Translations under genes and position numbers: made by a program
NCBI GenBank assembly: GCA_021202075.1
Contig: JAJQDT010000153.1
Coordinates: 1 to 37,204 of the forward strand
Length of the DNA stretch: 37,204 bases
Origin: Lachnospiraceae bacterium
GTDB lineage: Bacteria; Bacillota; Clostridia; Lachnospirales; Lachnospiraceae
Direction: 5' to 3'
Part shown: one piece after another, positions 23,201 to 33,493 of the stretch
How the letters are laid out: each line of letters opens with the position of its first letter
Numbering within the stretch: position 1 is the stretch's first letter
The notes under the pieces: model-generated
Told to the model about the DNA's origin: nothing
What the model saw: the letters and a program-made list of their open reading frames with translations, nothing else
Databases searched by the model: none

Positions 23201-26200
23201 CGAGGGCGTTCGTGACTGTCATCGTGCCGCTGCTTATCCCGGTATTATTTGTATAAGAAGTCCAGGAAACGACATTTGACGCGTCCGCTTCGTCATCCGT
23301 TACCGCTGTCTCTACTACGTAGTAATAATACGGAACCACCGTCTGTGAACCATCCGCAGCGTCTGTCACAATCACTTCCTTGGGAAGATTCGTCCAGGTA
23401 TAGGCCCAGGGATCTGTAGAGGATGCTTCCAGCGTAACTTTGCCATGATCCGCGTTTCCATCAGGATAGGCTGTTGCATTTTCCGTTATTGCAACGGGAC
23501 CGCTTAAGCCTGCCGTTGTCGAATAGTACAGCTGTACGGTCACGCTGTCAGGCAGACGGCTGTCAGTCGATGACACTTCGGTGCCGTCGTCGCTGTATAC
23601 CCACTTTTTCTCTACCGAAATTTCTGTCGTCTCAATATCCTTTGTGTTCGTGATGGTCACGGACGGAGTGTTTGCATCTGTGGCTGTCGTTGTGACGTCC
23701 GCCCTATTCGTCGTTGTTGTGACCGTGGTGCCATCTGCATCAGTCGTCACATAACTGGCCGTGTAGCCGGAAGGCACTTTTGCCTCTACTACATAGTAGG
23801 TGTACGCCGGAAGCTTCGTCCAGGTAAATGTCCAGCCGTCCGCGCTGTAATAGCCGTCGTCAGTGATTACAGCAGCGTAAGCATTCCCCAGCGTCACCTG
23901 TTTGTAAATCGTGCTTGATCCATTCTGGTACAGCCGTATCACGACTTCAGAAAGGTCGGCATCTTCCGTGGTAATCCAGTTTTTGGTGACGGAAAGGGAT
24001 GTGGCGTTGTCGTTCGTTACATAGACAGTGCCAATCGCAGTCTGCTCGTTGTTATCCTGGTCGGTCACGGTCTTGTAGGTATAGCTGTATGTCGCCGAAT
24101 AGTTTCCCGAGGACTCCACTACGTAGTAATAGTAAAGATTTCCATTCTCATCGTACTTATCCAGTTCGTCCCAGGTATATGACCAGTTGTTGCTGCTGTT
24201 TAGCTCTACGCTTTTTATTTTCTCACCATCGGTTGTTCGCAGAGCAAGGCCGTTGCTTGTTGTCTCAGGAGTCTCTGTTTGTGTCGCGCCAAGGTTCGCT
24301 GCTGTTTCCGATTCTGTCTCTGTTTCTGTTTCTGTTTCCGTCTCTGTCCCGGTTTCTGTATCCTTTTCGGTCTCGTTATTCGACATGGTGCGCACGCTCT
24401 CGACGCCAATCAGGGACGCGGTGAAAGCTTCTGGTTCTTCCGGTTCAAGCGCTGTCGCAGCTGCATTTGTATTTGCCTGCGGGGCGGCTGCTGTCTGCGA
24501 CTCTGTCTCGTTATTTGACATCGTGCGCACACTCTCGACGCTAATCAGGGACGCGGTGGAAATCTCCGTCTCGGTGCCTGTCTCAGTTTCAGTTTCCGCC
24601 TGTGATTCGTACAGCTCATACAGATCTTCCGTAATGGCCTTGCTTAAGATCACGGCAAATTCCCAGGTGTATGATGTATCGTCCAGCGAGGTCATGCCGG
24701 AACCCTTTGTCAGTACAAAGGTAAAGTAACTATTTCCGCTGCTGTCTGCCTGAGCAGAATAAGTGCCATAGGTATAGTAATATACTCCATTCTCATCCAG
24801 ATCAGCAGTCTTCAATGTCGCAGTCCACTCGGTGACCAGTTTTCCGTCATTATCACTTGAACCCCAGTAAACGCCAAATGCCTGATTTGCCCAGTTGACC
24901 GCTCCGACAGAATTGCTCTCGTAGATGCCGAACCACCACCAGCTGTCACTCGGCAGAACCGCCTCGACATCGTCTGGATCTACAGCATTGCCATAGTAAT
25001 CATACCAAGCTGTGATCTTTGCGGTCGCCTCAAGGGAAGCAGCTTCAGTAACCGTCGGTGCGTCATCTGTCACGATTCCGTTGAATACCACATCAATATC
25101 TGTATCTGCGGAGCTGCTCCCTGAAAAATAGACATCATCTGAATCGTCAGTCAGTTCCAGTGCCTGGACATTGCCGTTATAGGATATGAAGAGGACATAA
25201 TCCTGCTGGATTCCATAGCGCGTGCCCCAGGTTTCTGTTGACCATTCGCTAAATGCGTCAATCCAGTCTCCACTATCATCATAGCCGACATAGCTCAATG
25301 TCGTCTCGTCTACCATTTCTGAAGAATTCAGATTCCAGAGGCCGAACCAGATATAGTTGCCGCCCGCTACTCTACTGGGAGCCTCAGTTGTCCCATCGCT
25401 GTAATACCATGTCGGTATGGACACGGAAAGCGTTAGTTTCGTATCATTATCCGCAGAAGTTGCCGTGAGCGTGGCAGACAGGTTCAGGACATTGTCCTCG
25501 TACGCTCCGGTCACCACCCAGATGCTGCCCAGCGTGGTCGCTGTAGAGCCACCGGTTACCACATCAAGGTTAGTCACGGTATCGCCCATTGTAGCCATAA
25601 TGTAATAAGTCTGAGGCGTATCGTAGGTGCTGGTCACCAGATCCATAGAGTATTCCCAGTCATTCCAAGAGCCAAGGATTGCCGCTGAGTCATCGGAAAC
25701 CAGCGTCAGAGAGCCATTGGAATTTACCAGGAAAACCTTCAGTGATACCGTCGCGTCCGCGTATCCGGCGACTTCCGTATCCGCAGCCGTTGTACCATCC
25801 GCAAACAGCCAGTCGGTAATCCGCACGGTAAGCGTTCCTTCCGAGGCCTCTGTCTCCGACGGCACTTCCGTCGTGCGGTACAGATCCATTGTCACAGAGC
25901 CGCTGCTGCTTAAGCCGCTCGCCCATTCTTTATAAACCGTAATGGAAGCGGTACTCGACACTCTGTTGTAAATCGTAATCGTGCCGCCTGTTAAGGTTAC
26001 TTCTTCCGCCTCACTCTTTGCGTTTGCGTCCAGATCCTCCGTACCTGTTCCAGTAGTGTTATCCGTTGTATTTTCATACTTTACCGTATAATCCGTACCG
26101 CCCGAAACCTCAGCCACATAATAGGTTCCCTCCGGCAGGTTGTACCAGCTGAATGACCATCCGTCGTCAGAATATGCGCCGCTGCTCGTCGTCTGCCCCT

Positions 26201-29200
26201 TATATTCCGAGCCAAGCTCGACGGATGAACCATATGCCTCCCAAGTGTAAATCGTTTCACCACTCTGTGCGTCTGTTTCCGACTGCTGCTTGTAGAGCTG
26301 CACAGTGATATTGGAAGACGGAGTCGTGGACATCTGTGTGCCGTCCGCATCCAGCCAGATTTTTTCTGCCGTCACGGAAGTCTTGTCTGTGAGGCTTGTG
26401 GATGTATTGGTAATTATTACACCGGTAAAATCGCCGCTTTCCGTTCCGCCCTGACCAGTGCTTTCGGTCTTATAAGAATAGGTCGAAATGTAGCCGCTGA
26501 CCGAAACCTCCTGCACATAGTAGTAGAATGTGCCGGTGCTGTCAGACGCGGGCAGTCCCGTCCAGGTACCGCTCCAGTTCCCATCCGCGTCAAGCGTCAG
26601 GTCATAGGCTTCTCCCATATAATCCGCATCGTTGGGGAGGACGAAGCCATTGTCGGAACCGTCGGCGTTTGTCTCGGATTCGGATTCGCTCTCCGACTCG
26701 GATTCAGATTCTGTTTCGGTCTCGGTTTCCGTTTCCGTCTCGTAAGTCACACCACTTGTCGAATATCCGGCAGCAAGATAAAATGTGCCGGAACCATCCA
26801 GCCAGTTGTTCCACTGGTTTTGTGAAGTATACGCACTTGTAATGTACATATTCGAGCTGGTGGAATAGCTGACGTAATACCCTGCCGTAACAGAATCCGT
26901 ATATGTAGCAGTCCATTTGTTTGCTACATTCAGCGTTAATGTCTTCACAGTGCTCCAACTCGTACTGCTGATAATATTCACAGTGATATAGGAACTCGTA
27001 TCTGTACCGCCATTGCCATCGGTAAAGTCAACGCTACTATCAAATACCGCTGTTACAGTAATTGTTGCTCCATCCGCATCGCTCTCACTCTCCGTCTGGC
27101 CACTGCCGGAATCCGTCTCTGCGGCTTCTGTTTCCCCATTCAGATCCTTGTAAGAACGGTAAAGCTTGAGCGTAATCGTCTCCGGGCGTTTTGACTCGTC
27201 GTTATCATCCCATTTCTTCGTCACATTCAGGGAAGTGGTGTTGTCGTCTTCCTCCTTATTCGTGATGGTTACCGTTTTGATTCCGCTCGACACGCCGTCC
27301 GAAGTCTGGTATTCATACGCGTAGCTCGCGCTGTAGCCACTCAAATACCCGGAACCGTCCGTTCCCTCTACTACATAATAGTAATAATCATCCGTCAGAC
27401 CTTTCCAGGTGTAGGACCAGTTGTTGCTTGCGTCCAGTGTTACAGTCGTATATTCACTCTGCGGCTCATTGCTATCATCTTCATACGTGTAGCTGTCAAA
27501 CGAATAAGTATCCGCCTTCACATCATCCGGCAGCGCCGCCATGCCGCTGACCATATCTGTATTCTCCACAGAAGTCAGGCTCACGCCGTCTCCGCGCAGG
27601 CTTTCTGTAATCGTAATATACAGATCTCCGTCGACAGCCGGGATGGTGAATTCAAATTTGCCCGCTCCCAGATCTGTGATCAGGACATAGCTTTCCTCGG
27701 TGGAATCTCCTACCGTGTAAACCGCCTTTTCGGACCGCGTATTACTGGAATAATACGAATCCTTCATTACAAATGTGAGGGAGCTGCCGTCTTCGCTTAC
27801 TGTAGCCGTGCCGGTCAGTGTCTTCGAGCCATAGGACGCCGCGTCGATGTAAATACTGTATGAAATGTCCTCTGTCTGGGCGATCTCGGGTGCAGTCTTG
27901 GAACGGTACAGCGTCACCTGAATCTCCTGATCAACAAGTTCGCTTTCGTCTATTTCGTTGCCGTCCGAGTCAAGCCATTTTTTCTCTACGGACACTTCCA
28001 CTTCCTGCGGCTCCAGCGTGTTGGTTATGGTCACCGTGCCGGATGTAAGCCCTTGCTGCTGGTCGCTCGTCACGGTGAATCCATCGTCCGTCGTGTATGT
28101 CGTGACAGTAACCACACTGCCATCGGTCTCCGTCTCTGTTTCTGTCTCCGATTCTACACTATATTTTTTGCTGACGGCTGTCCCACTGCTTTCATCCAGC
28201 ACCGTAGCGGCAATTTCTTTTACATAATAATAGTAAGGATTGTCTGAGCTATCTGTTTTTTCCAGATTGTTAAATGAATAATACCAGTTATACGCGTCGT
28301 CCGGCGTGATGGTGACTTCCGTCATCTCTTCCATTTTAGAAACATCCGTCTCTGTCTTATCGGTCGTCCAGTAAAGGGCGAGCGTAATACTGCTCACGGT
28401 GTTCCCATCAGAATCCTTCAGTGTCTTCAACGCAAGCTCATTTCCCTTTGAATCCAGCCATTCCTTCTCCACTGCAATCGAGGTGTAGTCCGTATCAGTC
28501 GCCGTATTCTCTATCGTGACTGTCATGCCGCCGGTCAGATAATTCACCGTTACTGCTTTTTCAAGATCCGTCCAATAAGAATCGGATGATTGTGATCCGT
28601 AGTAAAAATAATAATCCTCCGCTGTATTTTCATAGTTATTCGGCGCAGAGACTTCCACCAGCCGATAGGCCGTCCCATCCACAAGTCCCGTCAAAGAAAC
28701 TTTTCCGGTACCATCCTCGCCGGTCACGTAGGTCTTCACATATGTCCAATATTTGTCGCCTTTCAGATCATCCGCAGTTATCGATGTCCCAGCATTCACA
28801 GCAGAATTATACGCATCCGAATCAAACATCTGCAGTGCAAATGCTGCCCCTGACAGATAGATAATCTCATTTGCTCCATCCACTTTTACCAGTGTGATCA
28901 TGCCGTCCGTATCTGCGGTTGCGCTGCTGCCATCGACTTCGAACACCTCAGATTCCTGGCTTTCCGTATTGCCCGCTGATGACCCGCTCAGGACAATGGA
29001 GTTTGTGACCGAAAGCTCGCCACTGGTCTTCCCACTATTCGTCAGGTAAGACATATAGCTGTCTTCGTCAATCGTATAGGTATAGATATATTCCAGAACA
29101 TACGCAGTCTCATCCATCACAGAGATGTTCATGACAAATTCTTTGCCGTCGTCCGAATATGTCACCGAATAAAGCGAGGTACTCACTTCGCTTCCTTTCG

Positions 29201-32200
29201 TGCCGTCGGATTTCAGATAGTACAGATGCAGTGTACCCGGTTTCAGTGCGACCGCTGTAATATACCCGCCTGAGTCTTTATAATAAGACACAGTATCTGT
29301 CAGGGTCAGATTGTTTCCGCCGTTCAGGGTTGCCCCGGTCGAATTGATCAGAACCTTATAGGCCGTCTCATTATCAGCCGTTTCCTTTTCCTTCGAAGAA
29401 TCGACAACCTTGCTCAGATAGGAGGATGTCACGGTTTCCGTCACACTGTCCGTATAAGCGCTGCCGTCCACTGTCATCTCGACATTGTTCGTGTATGTCT
29501 TCGTCTCATTCTTTTCCAGCGCATCTGTAATCTGCACAGCGTAGTAAATCGTGATCGGAATAGATTTTGAATAATACAGAGTATAGATTTCCTCCGGAAT
29601 CACGATCTTCAATTGATTTTTGTCTTCATCGTAAGTCACGGTCACGCTCTGGTTAATATTGATTGTCCCGGAAAACAGACTGGTCCAGACGCCCCAGTAT
29701 CCCAGGAACGCTGTCGCAATCGATGGAAGATTGAAATACAGCTTCGCATAAAGGCCTTCATCCTTATAGGCCTTACCGTAGTCGTCGCCTTCTCCGCCTT
29801 CTCCGTCCGCCTCATAAGCAGCATGATCGCTAATCTTATAGCCATCCGTATAGATCGTCGTGCCAGCCGGAAGGGTATCCGTAATCTCGATATCGCCCTG
29901 CGCGGTCATTCCGGCTTCTCCATAATTGGAGCCGCCTACTGCGGCGCCGGTGTTGACCGTCAGGCAGTAGTAGAGAATTCCCTTCACCTCGTCATAGACA
30001 TAAGAGCTCGTATCGCTGCCGCCCGCGTCGTACTTGGTCAGATAGCCGCCCTTTGACTCCTTGGTGGAAGCCTCGGAGGACGTCGAACCGCCATCCTGCG
30101 CAAACGTACCAGTGTTCTTAATCGTCCAGGTCGTGTCAGAGAGCTGCGTAAGATCCGCGGTCGTCTCATAGCTCAGCACCAGGCTGGGATAGGTTGCCGC
30201 CTCCAAATCGTCATTAATATAAATGCGGAATGTCGTGAACGGTCCTTCCTGATCTTCAAATGTCACCCATTTTCCGTCCACATATACCTGTACTACATAG
30301 TAATCCGTGGAAAGATCTGCCGTGGTGCCATATTCATCTACAACATATTTCACTGTCAGCGCAGAGAGCTGAGCCGCCGTGATATAGTGGACTGTCCCCG
30401 ATATCTGACTGCCGCCGTATGAGGCCTCCGCAGTCAGGCTGTCCGTGTAGGTCGTCCCTTCTTTGAAGCCGTCAGTCGGCGCATTTATCGTTACCTGCCA
30501 TTCATAGGTTTTGGTTGTCGTACTGTTTCCCTGCTCATTCGTCTCGGTGGTCTCCTCCCCGGAGGACACGTATTCCTTGGAGAGCGTGCCGCTTGAATGC
30601 TTCACATAAACATCTTTTTCACCGGAAGTATAGGTATTACTGCCTGTGCCGCCTTCTTCAAGTGTCGCGGTGTTTGCATAGACATTATAAAAGCCATCCT
30701 TTGATACATTTGACGTGTATGTAATCACAAACTTGCTGGTCGTGTCATACACATATAAAGTACCTTCTTCAGACGCTGTTCCCGCTATCTCTGAATTTCC
30801 ATTTCCGGCTTTCGCAAAGGTAAGGCTGCCATCGGCATCCAGTTCTACTGTATATGTGTAAACTTCCCCATCAGGAGTTGTTTCTGTAATCGTAACCGTC
30901 TGACCGGCAGCCAGGTTCGAAGTAGTATCGTCGTTCCTATAAAGCAGATCCTGCAGCGTATAGCCAGTCAGATCCGCGCCGAAATCGTTCACCGTAATCG
31001 TCCAGGTGATCCGGTCGGTGGTGGAATCATAAGAGCCAGTTTTTGAAATATAACTGTGGCTGAAGCTGATGTCCGTGCTGTCCCATTTGTTACTGCTGCT
31101 GTCTATGCCCGCGTAAGCCTTGTTGTTCAGGTTGATTAGTGACACGTTGAATCCGTCAATCCCGCTGTAGGTCACAGTATAAGTCAGGATATAAGATTCC
31201 CCGGCTTTCAGTGCAGGCAACGATATGTCAGCGTTGAGAGAGATTGAGCCGCTCGTATTATCGGAACTATTGGTTGCTGTAAAATAATCGCCCGCAGTAT
31301 ATGTCGCGGACACTCCGCTGCTGGAGTCGTACTTAATCAGCGAATCCAGTACAATAGATGTTGAAATATCATAAGTCGTACTCCAGTCCACAGAATTAGC
31401 AAGGGTATCGCCAAAGGACGCAATCCCTGAATCGCCAGTGCCATTAATTGAACCGATCTCAACGGTGTAAGTCACAACCACATTGCCATTGACATCCGTC
31501 CCGTAATTCGTATAATTTTTATCTACATATACATCGCTCTTCGTTCCTTCTGTGTCCGTCTCGGACTCAGACTCGCTGTTGACCACTATCTTGATGGTGG
31601 CGGTCACATCCGTACCCTCGGAGAATGTGAACTCTTTCTCGACGGTCCCCTCGCCTTCTGACACGCTGACGGTGGACCAGAAGCCGATCGTACCGGTAAT
31701 CGTATTTCCGCTCTTTACAAAAGATTCTTCAAACTTAATCGTGATCAGGCCAGATTGAGAAATCGTGTAGGTTCCAACTTCTGTGCCTTCTGAATCATAG
31801 ACCTTACCGGAATACTCTCGGATCGGCGTAATGCCGTCTGGCAGCTGATAGGTCACCACATTTGTACCTGCGCTTGTCAGTATCTGTGAATAAATCTTAT
31901 AGGAAATCGACACCTTAAGCGTGTCGCCATTCTCAATATAAGCCGTGCCATCATTCTCATCCGTATCGTAGCCGCTGAATGTAACGCTGGTGATATAGTC
32001 ACTCAAGTCTACCGTACTATCATCTTCTGCTACGGTCGCAATCCCCGCGCTTCTCAGCAGTGAACTCCTGGACGCCGTCCCCGAAACATCCGCAATCACG
32101 TTCGCGGCATAAGAATCCTCGGATTCGATTTCCGTTTTTGATTCTGTTTCTGGTTCCGCTTCTGATTCAGTTTCGGAATCTGATTCTGCTTCTGCTTCTG

Positions 32201-33407
32201 TTTCCATATCTGTTTCAGAGTCTGCTGTCAGATCCGTCTCCGCCTCATTATCAGACACTGACTCTGATTCCGTCAGCCAATCACTTTCCGTTTCTTTATT
32301 TTCTTCTGTCCGGGATTCTTCCTCCGTATCAGCCTCCGTGTCGTTTTCGCTCTCCGCCTCTAATGCTGTTTCTTCTTCCGTTGCTGTCTCTTCTATATCT
32401 ATGTCCGTTTCCGGCTCGGTCTCGGTTTCTGATTCCGTTTCTGCTTCGGTCACCGCACCCATTATTTCGATGTGGATTTCATCCAGACTTATCCACACCC
32501 CTTCTTCTTCATCATACCACTCGGCTGTGAATTCTCCGGTAAAGTTATCCACATCGTCAGCTGCGGCCAGCTCAAGCTCCCATTCTACGGTTCCGTCGCC
32601 GGTCTGATCATACATCAAACGAACCGTCTCTCCTGACACGGTCTTTTCGGTAGTTACCTGGGCGCCGTCCGTCAGAGAGAGGATGCAGGTGTCAATCGCC
32701 GTGGTCTCCGGTTCGGCCGCGTAGCTATTTAACAGGCTGCTATAGCTGTTTTCATCCATGCTAAGTGCCAGCCGCACGGGTTCATCGTCTGTGCCGCTGA
32801 CTTCCCAGGTTATATTAATCTGATATTCGTTTTCATTATCGGATATGGCTTCTGCCTTAAGTGTCGCGCTGACCTGCAGTCCGTCTGAACCGGTGATTGT
32901 ATCTGTATCAGTTTCTATATCTTTTTCTATATCCGCATCCGTTTCTATCTCTGTTTCGGAATCGGCCTCTGCTGTATTTATCTCTTCCGCATCCGCCTGT
33001 TCGGTCGAAGTGGATATCGCCGATGTATCTTCTACCTCTTCTATGGAATCAATAATCTGGCCGTTCTCGCCGGAGCTGCCAGGGTCTGAACCGGCAGAGT
33101 CTGTAAGGTCAGAACCCGAGCTGTCGGTATCGGAACTGCTGTCTGTGGAATCGTCTCCGGTTGAACTGCTATCGATTGAACTGCTAACGCCTGAACTGCT
33201 GTCGCCGGAACTGTCGTCAGATATCCCGGCGGCAGCATTGACAGTATCATCGTCGGCCATAGCCGTGTCTACTGAGAGAATCGCCGTTTCCTGTTGTTCG
33301 ATCCCGGCGGCTCCGGTGGAAATGGATGGGACAACAAGCTGACTTCCCATAAGGGAAGCCGAGAGAAGTAAAGCAAGGCCTCTTCTTTTCAGGCTGTTCT
33401 TTCTCAT
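20244..33407 (-). CDS. Giant LPGTG-anchored surface adhesin with Cna-B repeats (about 4,390 residues)
   Basis: From the ATG at 33407 the protein begins with a signal peptide (LKRRGLALLLSASLMGSQ). A Ser/Asp-rich stretch follows, then an Ig-like domain near nt 32480-32880, then a Glu/Thr/Ser-rich stretch (nt 32110-32460). A large N-terminal adhesin region with several beta-sandwich domains spans about nt 28910-32050, with one SpaA-type domain (GMITLVKVDGANEI, near 28890). Thirteen Cna-B modules then start near nt 28485, 28000, 27240, 26385, 25960, 24005, 23630, 23200, 22830, 21855, 21550, 21210 and 20820, each with a (V/I)xKxW start and most with NWSYTW...YYYYVVE. Four modules carry extra inserted domains. 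LPGTG (nt 20382-20396), a membrane helix and a Lys-rich tail end it. I infer a wall-anchored or pilus-tip adhesin. It is preceded by a promoter and 17-bp repeats and lies opposite a LytTR regulator. Confidence 0.93.
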   Translation of the reverse strand: MRKNSLKRRGLALLLSASLMGSQLVVPSISTGAAGIEQQETAILSVDTAMADDDTVNAAAGISDDSSGDSSSGVSSSIDSSSTGDDSTDSSSDTDSSGSDLTDSAGSDPGSSGENGQIIDSIEEVEDTSAISTSTEQADAEEINTAEADSETEIETDADIEKDIETDTDTITGSDGLQVSATLKAEAISDNENEYQINITWEVSGTDDEPVRLALSMDENSYSSLLNSYAAEPETTAIDTCILSLTDGAQVTTEKTVSGETVRLMYDQTGDGTVEWELELAAADDVDNFTGEFTAEWYDEEEGVWISLDEIHIEIMGAVTEAETESETETEPETDIDIEETATEEETALEAESENDTEADTEEESRTEENKETESDWLTESESVSDNEAETDLTADSETDMETEAEAESDSETESEAEPETESKTEIESEDSYAANVIADVSGTASRSSLLRSAGIATVAEDDSTVDLSDYITSVTFSGYDTDENDGTAYIENGDTLKVSISYKIYSQILTSAGTNVVTYQLPDGITPIREYSGKVYDSEGTEVGTYTISQSGLITIKFEESFVKSGNTITGTIGFWSTVSVSEGEGTVEKEFTFSEGTDVTATIKIVVNSESESETDTEGTKSDVYVDKNYTNYGTDVNGNVVVTYTVEIGSINGTGDSGIASFGDTLANSVDWSTTYDISTSIVLDSLIKYDSSSGVSATYTAGDYFTATNSSDNTSGSISLNADISLPALKAGESYILTYTVTYSGIDGFNVSLINLNNKAYAGIDSSSNKWDSTDISFSHSYISKTGSYDSTTDRITWTITVNDFGADLTGYTLQDLLYRNDDTTSNLAAGQTVTITETTPDGEVYTYTVELDADGSLTFAKAGNGNSEIAGTASEEGTLYVYDTTSKFVITYTSNVSKDGFYNVYANTATLEEGGTGSNTYTSGEKDVYVKHSSGTLSKEYVSSGEETTETNEQGNSTTTKTYEWQVTINAPTDGFKEGTTYTDSLTAEASYGGSQISGTVHYITAAQLSALTVKYVVDEYGTTADLSTDYYVVQVYVDGKWVTFEDQEGPFTTFRIYINDDLEAATYPSLVLSYETTADLTQLSDTTWTIKNTGTFAQDGGSTSSEASTKESKGGYLTKYDAGGSDTSSYVYDEVKGILYYCLTVNTGAAVGGSNYGEAGMTAQGDIEITDTLPAGTTIYTDGYKISDHAAYEADGEGGEGDDYGKAYKDEGLYAKLYFNLPSIATAFLGYWGVWTSLFSGTININQSVTVTYDEDKNQLKIVIPEEIYTLYYSKSIPITIYYAVQITDALEKNETKTYTNNVEMTVDGSAYTDSVTETVTSSYLSKVVDSSKEKETADNETAYKVLINSTGATLNGGNNLTLTDTVSYYKDSGGYITAVALKPGTLHLYYLKSDGTKGSEVSTSLYSVTYSDDGKEFVMNISVMDETAYVLEYIYTYTIDEDSYMSYLTNSGKTSGELSVTNSIVLSGSSAGNTESQESEVFEVDGSSATADTDGMITLVKVDGANEIIYLSGAAFALQMFDSDAYNSAVNAGTSITADDLKGDKYWTYVKTYVTGEDGTGKVSLTGLVDGTAYRLVEVSAPNNYENTAEDYYFYYGSQSSDSYWTDLEKAVTVNYLTGGMTVTIENTATDTDYTSIAVEKEWLDSKGNELALKTLKDSDGNTVSSITLALYWTTDKTETDVSKMEEMTEVTITPDDAYNWYYSFNNLEKTDSSDNPYYYYVKEIAATVLDESSGTAVSKKYSVESETETETETDGSVVTVTTYTTDDGFTVTSDQQQGLTSGTVTITNTLEPQEVEVSVEKKWLDSDGNEIDESELVDQEIQVTLYRSKTAPEIAQTEDISYSIYIDAASYGSKTLTGTATVSEDGSSLTFVMKDSYYSSNTRSEKAVYTVGDSTEESYVLITDLGAGKFEFTIPAVDGDLYITITESLRGDGVSLTSVENTDMVSGMAALPDDVKADTYSFDSYTYEDDSNEPQSEYTTVTLDASNNWSYTWKGLTDDYYYYVVEGTDGSGYLSGYSASYAYEYQTSDGVSSGIKTVTITNKEEDDNTTSLNVTKKWDDNDESKRPETITLKLYRSYKDLNGETEAAETDSGSGQTESESDADGATITVTAVFDSSVDFTDGNGGTDTSSYITVNIISSTSWSTVKTLTLNVANKWTATYTDSVTAGYYVSYSTSSNMYITSAYTSQNQWNNWLDGSGTFYLAAGYSTSGVTYETETETETETESESESESESESETNADGSDNGFVLPNDADYMGEAYDLTLDADGNWSGTWTGLPASDSTGTFYYYVQEVSVSGYISTYSYKTESTGQGGTESGDFTGVIITNTSTSLTDKTSVTAEKIWLDADGTQMSTTPSSNITVQLYKQQSETDAQSGETIYTWEAYGSSVELGSEYKGQTTSSGAYSDDGWSFSWYNLPEGTYYVAEVSGGTDYTVKYENTTDNTTGTGTEDLDANAKSEAEEVTLTGGTITIYNRVSSTASITVYKEWASGLSSSGSVTMDLYRTTEVPSETEASEGTLTVRITDWLFADGTTAADTEVAGYADATVSLKVFLVNSNGSLTLVSDDSAAILGSWNDWEYSMDLVTSTYDTPQTYYIMATMGDTVTNLDVVTGGSTATTLGSIWVVTGAYEDNVLNLSATLTATSADNDTKLTLSVSIPTWYYSDGTTEAPSRVAGGNYIWFGLWNLNSSEMVDETTLSYVGYDDSGDWIDAFSEWSTETWGTRYGIQQDYVLFISYNGNVQALELTDDSDDVYFSGSSSADTDIDVVFNGIVTDDAPTVTEAASLEATAKITAWYDYYGNAVDPDDVEAVLPSDSWWWFGIYESNSVGAVNWANQAFGVYWGSSDNDGKLVTEWTATLKTADLDENGVYYYTYGTYSAQADSSGNSYFTFVLTKGSGMTSLDDTSYTWEFAVILSKAITEDLYELYESQAETETETGTETEISTASLISVESVRTMSNNETESQTAAAPQANTNAAATALEPEEPEAFTASLIGVESVRTMSNNETEKDTETGTETETETETETESETAANLGATQTETPETTSNGLALRTTDGEKIKSVELNSSNNWSYTWDELDKYDENGNLYYYYVVESSGNYSATYSYTYKTVTDQDNNEQTAIGTVYVTNDNATSLSVTKNWITTEDADLSEVVIRLYQNGSSTIYKQVTLGNAYAAVITDDGYYSADGWTFTWTKLPAYTYYVVEAKVPSGYTASYVTTDADGTTVTTTTNRADVTTTATDANTPSVTITNTKDIETTEISVEKKWVYSDDGTEVSSTDSRLPDSVTVQLYYSTTAGLSGPVAITENATAYPDGNADHGKVTLEASSTDPWAYTWTNLPKEVIVTDAADGSQTVVPYYYYVVETAVTDDEADASNVVSWTSYTNNTGISSGTMTVTNALESTYVTVSKMWKDASGADITADMDDTVSIEVTLMKSADGSGTATTIGTATLNNDNSWSYTWKNLAPGAYYVEETAISYNSTVITTIGDQYEVTYQSSETGATASDDPTGTTTTGGDVTLTITNQKVETSVGVSKVWSDEESEHTGDTVTMKLYRSTEQPETETEESGVVETYMTFTVIIEWQDEHGLSCSGPSVGSTGWLNFSQYDNENDYWNWRNATAVSESFASSDNLQSDGTWVRTYTLLASSTTNGVTTYYYYRLQFDNNFYYYPYDSDSGTWPQTLAGTIVSVENINSYTYLDSTYANTVIAFSASDQEAQSCTLTATRAGYYIETETESESESEANLSASLTAFEHILTTAMETSIISTGTTPLTSAKGEWVKDVTLSDGNWSATVSGLDKYDSAGNLYYYYFVEEPVSGYTTTYKYTTEEVTLADGSTVTVIKSEEVTNTKEISVTVNKMWTDYDSGEYDGYVVAVDLLQDGTVIDTQTLTNNNSWSYTWGGLLSGHTYSVEETGIVNGSGDTVSSTTYSTSYSDDIPSTATEDGTITITNTKLTSITVEKIWQDAEGNTITGDITDKTVTVQLYTLSGTEYGGAVTLSSGSWTYTWSGLPVDTYYVKETSSDAGFTVTYSNASATGVTSATAVSSTSASAATATGGTLTIFNKKEDTQISVTKVWVDDVNDESERSNVTVQLYRSTTEPVVTTGDSSGLKTASDAETVGSSVTLSYMDAASLAAATEYSNNGWKYTWGSLDKYDNSGKLYYYYVKEESVTGYTTGYTYTYSDSGQTVISGVTITNTKQISVTVTKVWSGYDSDDISTYVVTVNLYRVKTSDIGTAYPTLYEENQELKYDSVTQTWSYTWEDLEYGYTYYVKEVSVKESNDANAESVENFTTTYSITDGTNTTDDSGNGLDTSDGSQFTLANDGTITITNTKVKQGIILPGTGSKYPLIFYGLGLSFLLVSTTWMLYAFKKKKKYKYAGKGGAKPDSS

Positions 33408-33493
33408 ATTGCTTCTGCCCCCGTTTCTCTTAAACCCGGACAAGCCGGAACTTAATTTATGCCATTTTGAGCAGGATGCTGTTCTCGCATTTA

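Noticed and set aside
24187..24729. Plus-strand frame rich in VSVSVS and FCFCF
   Set aside because: It is the reverse of the Ser/Glu/Thr-rich linkers in the giant adhesin.
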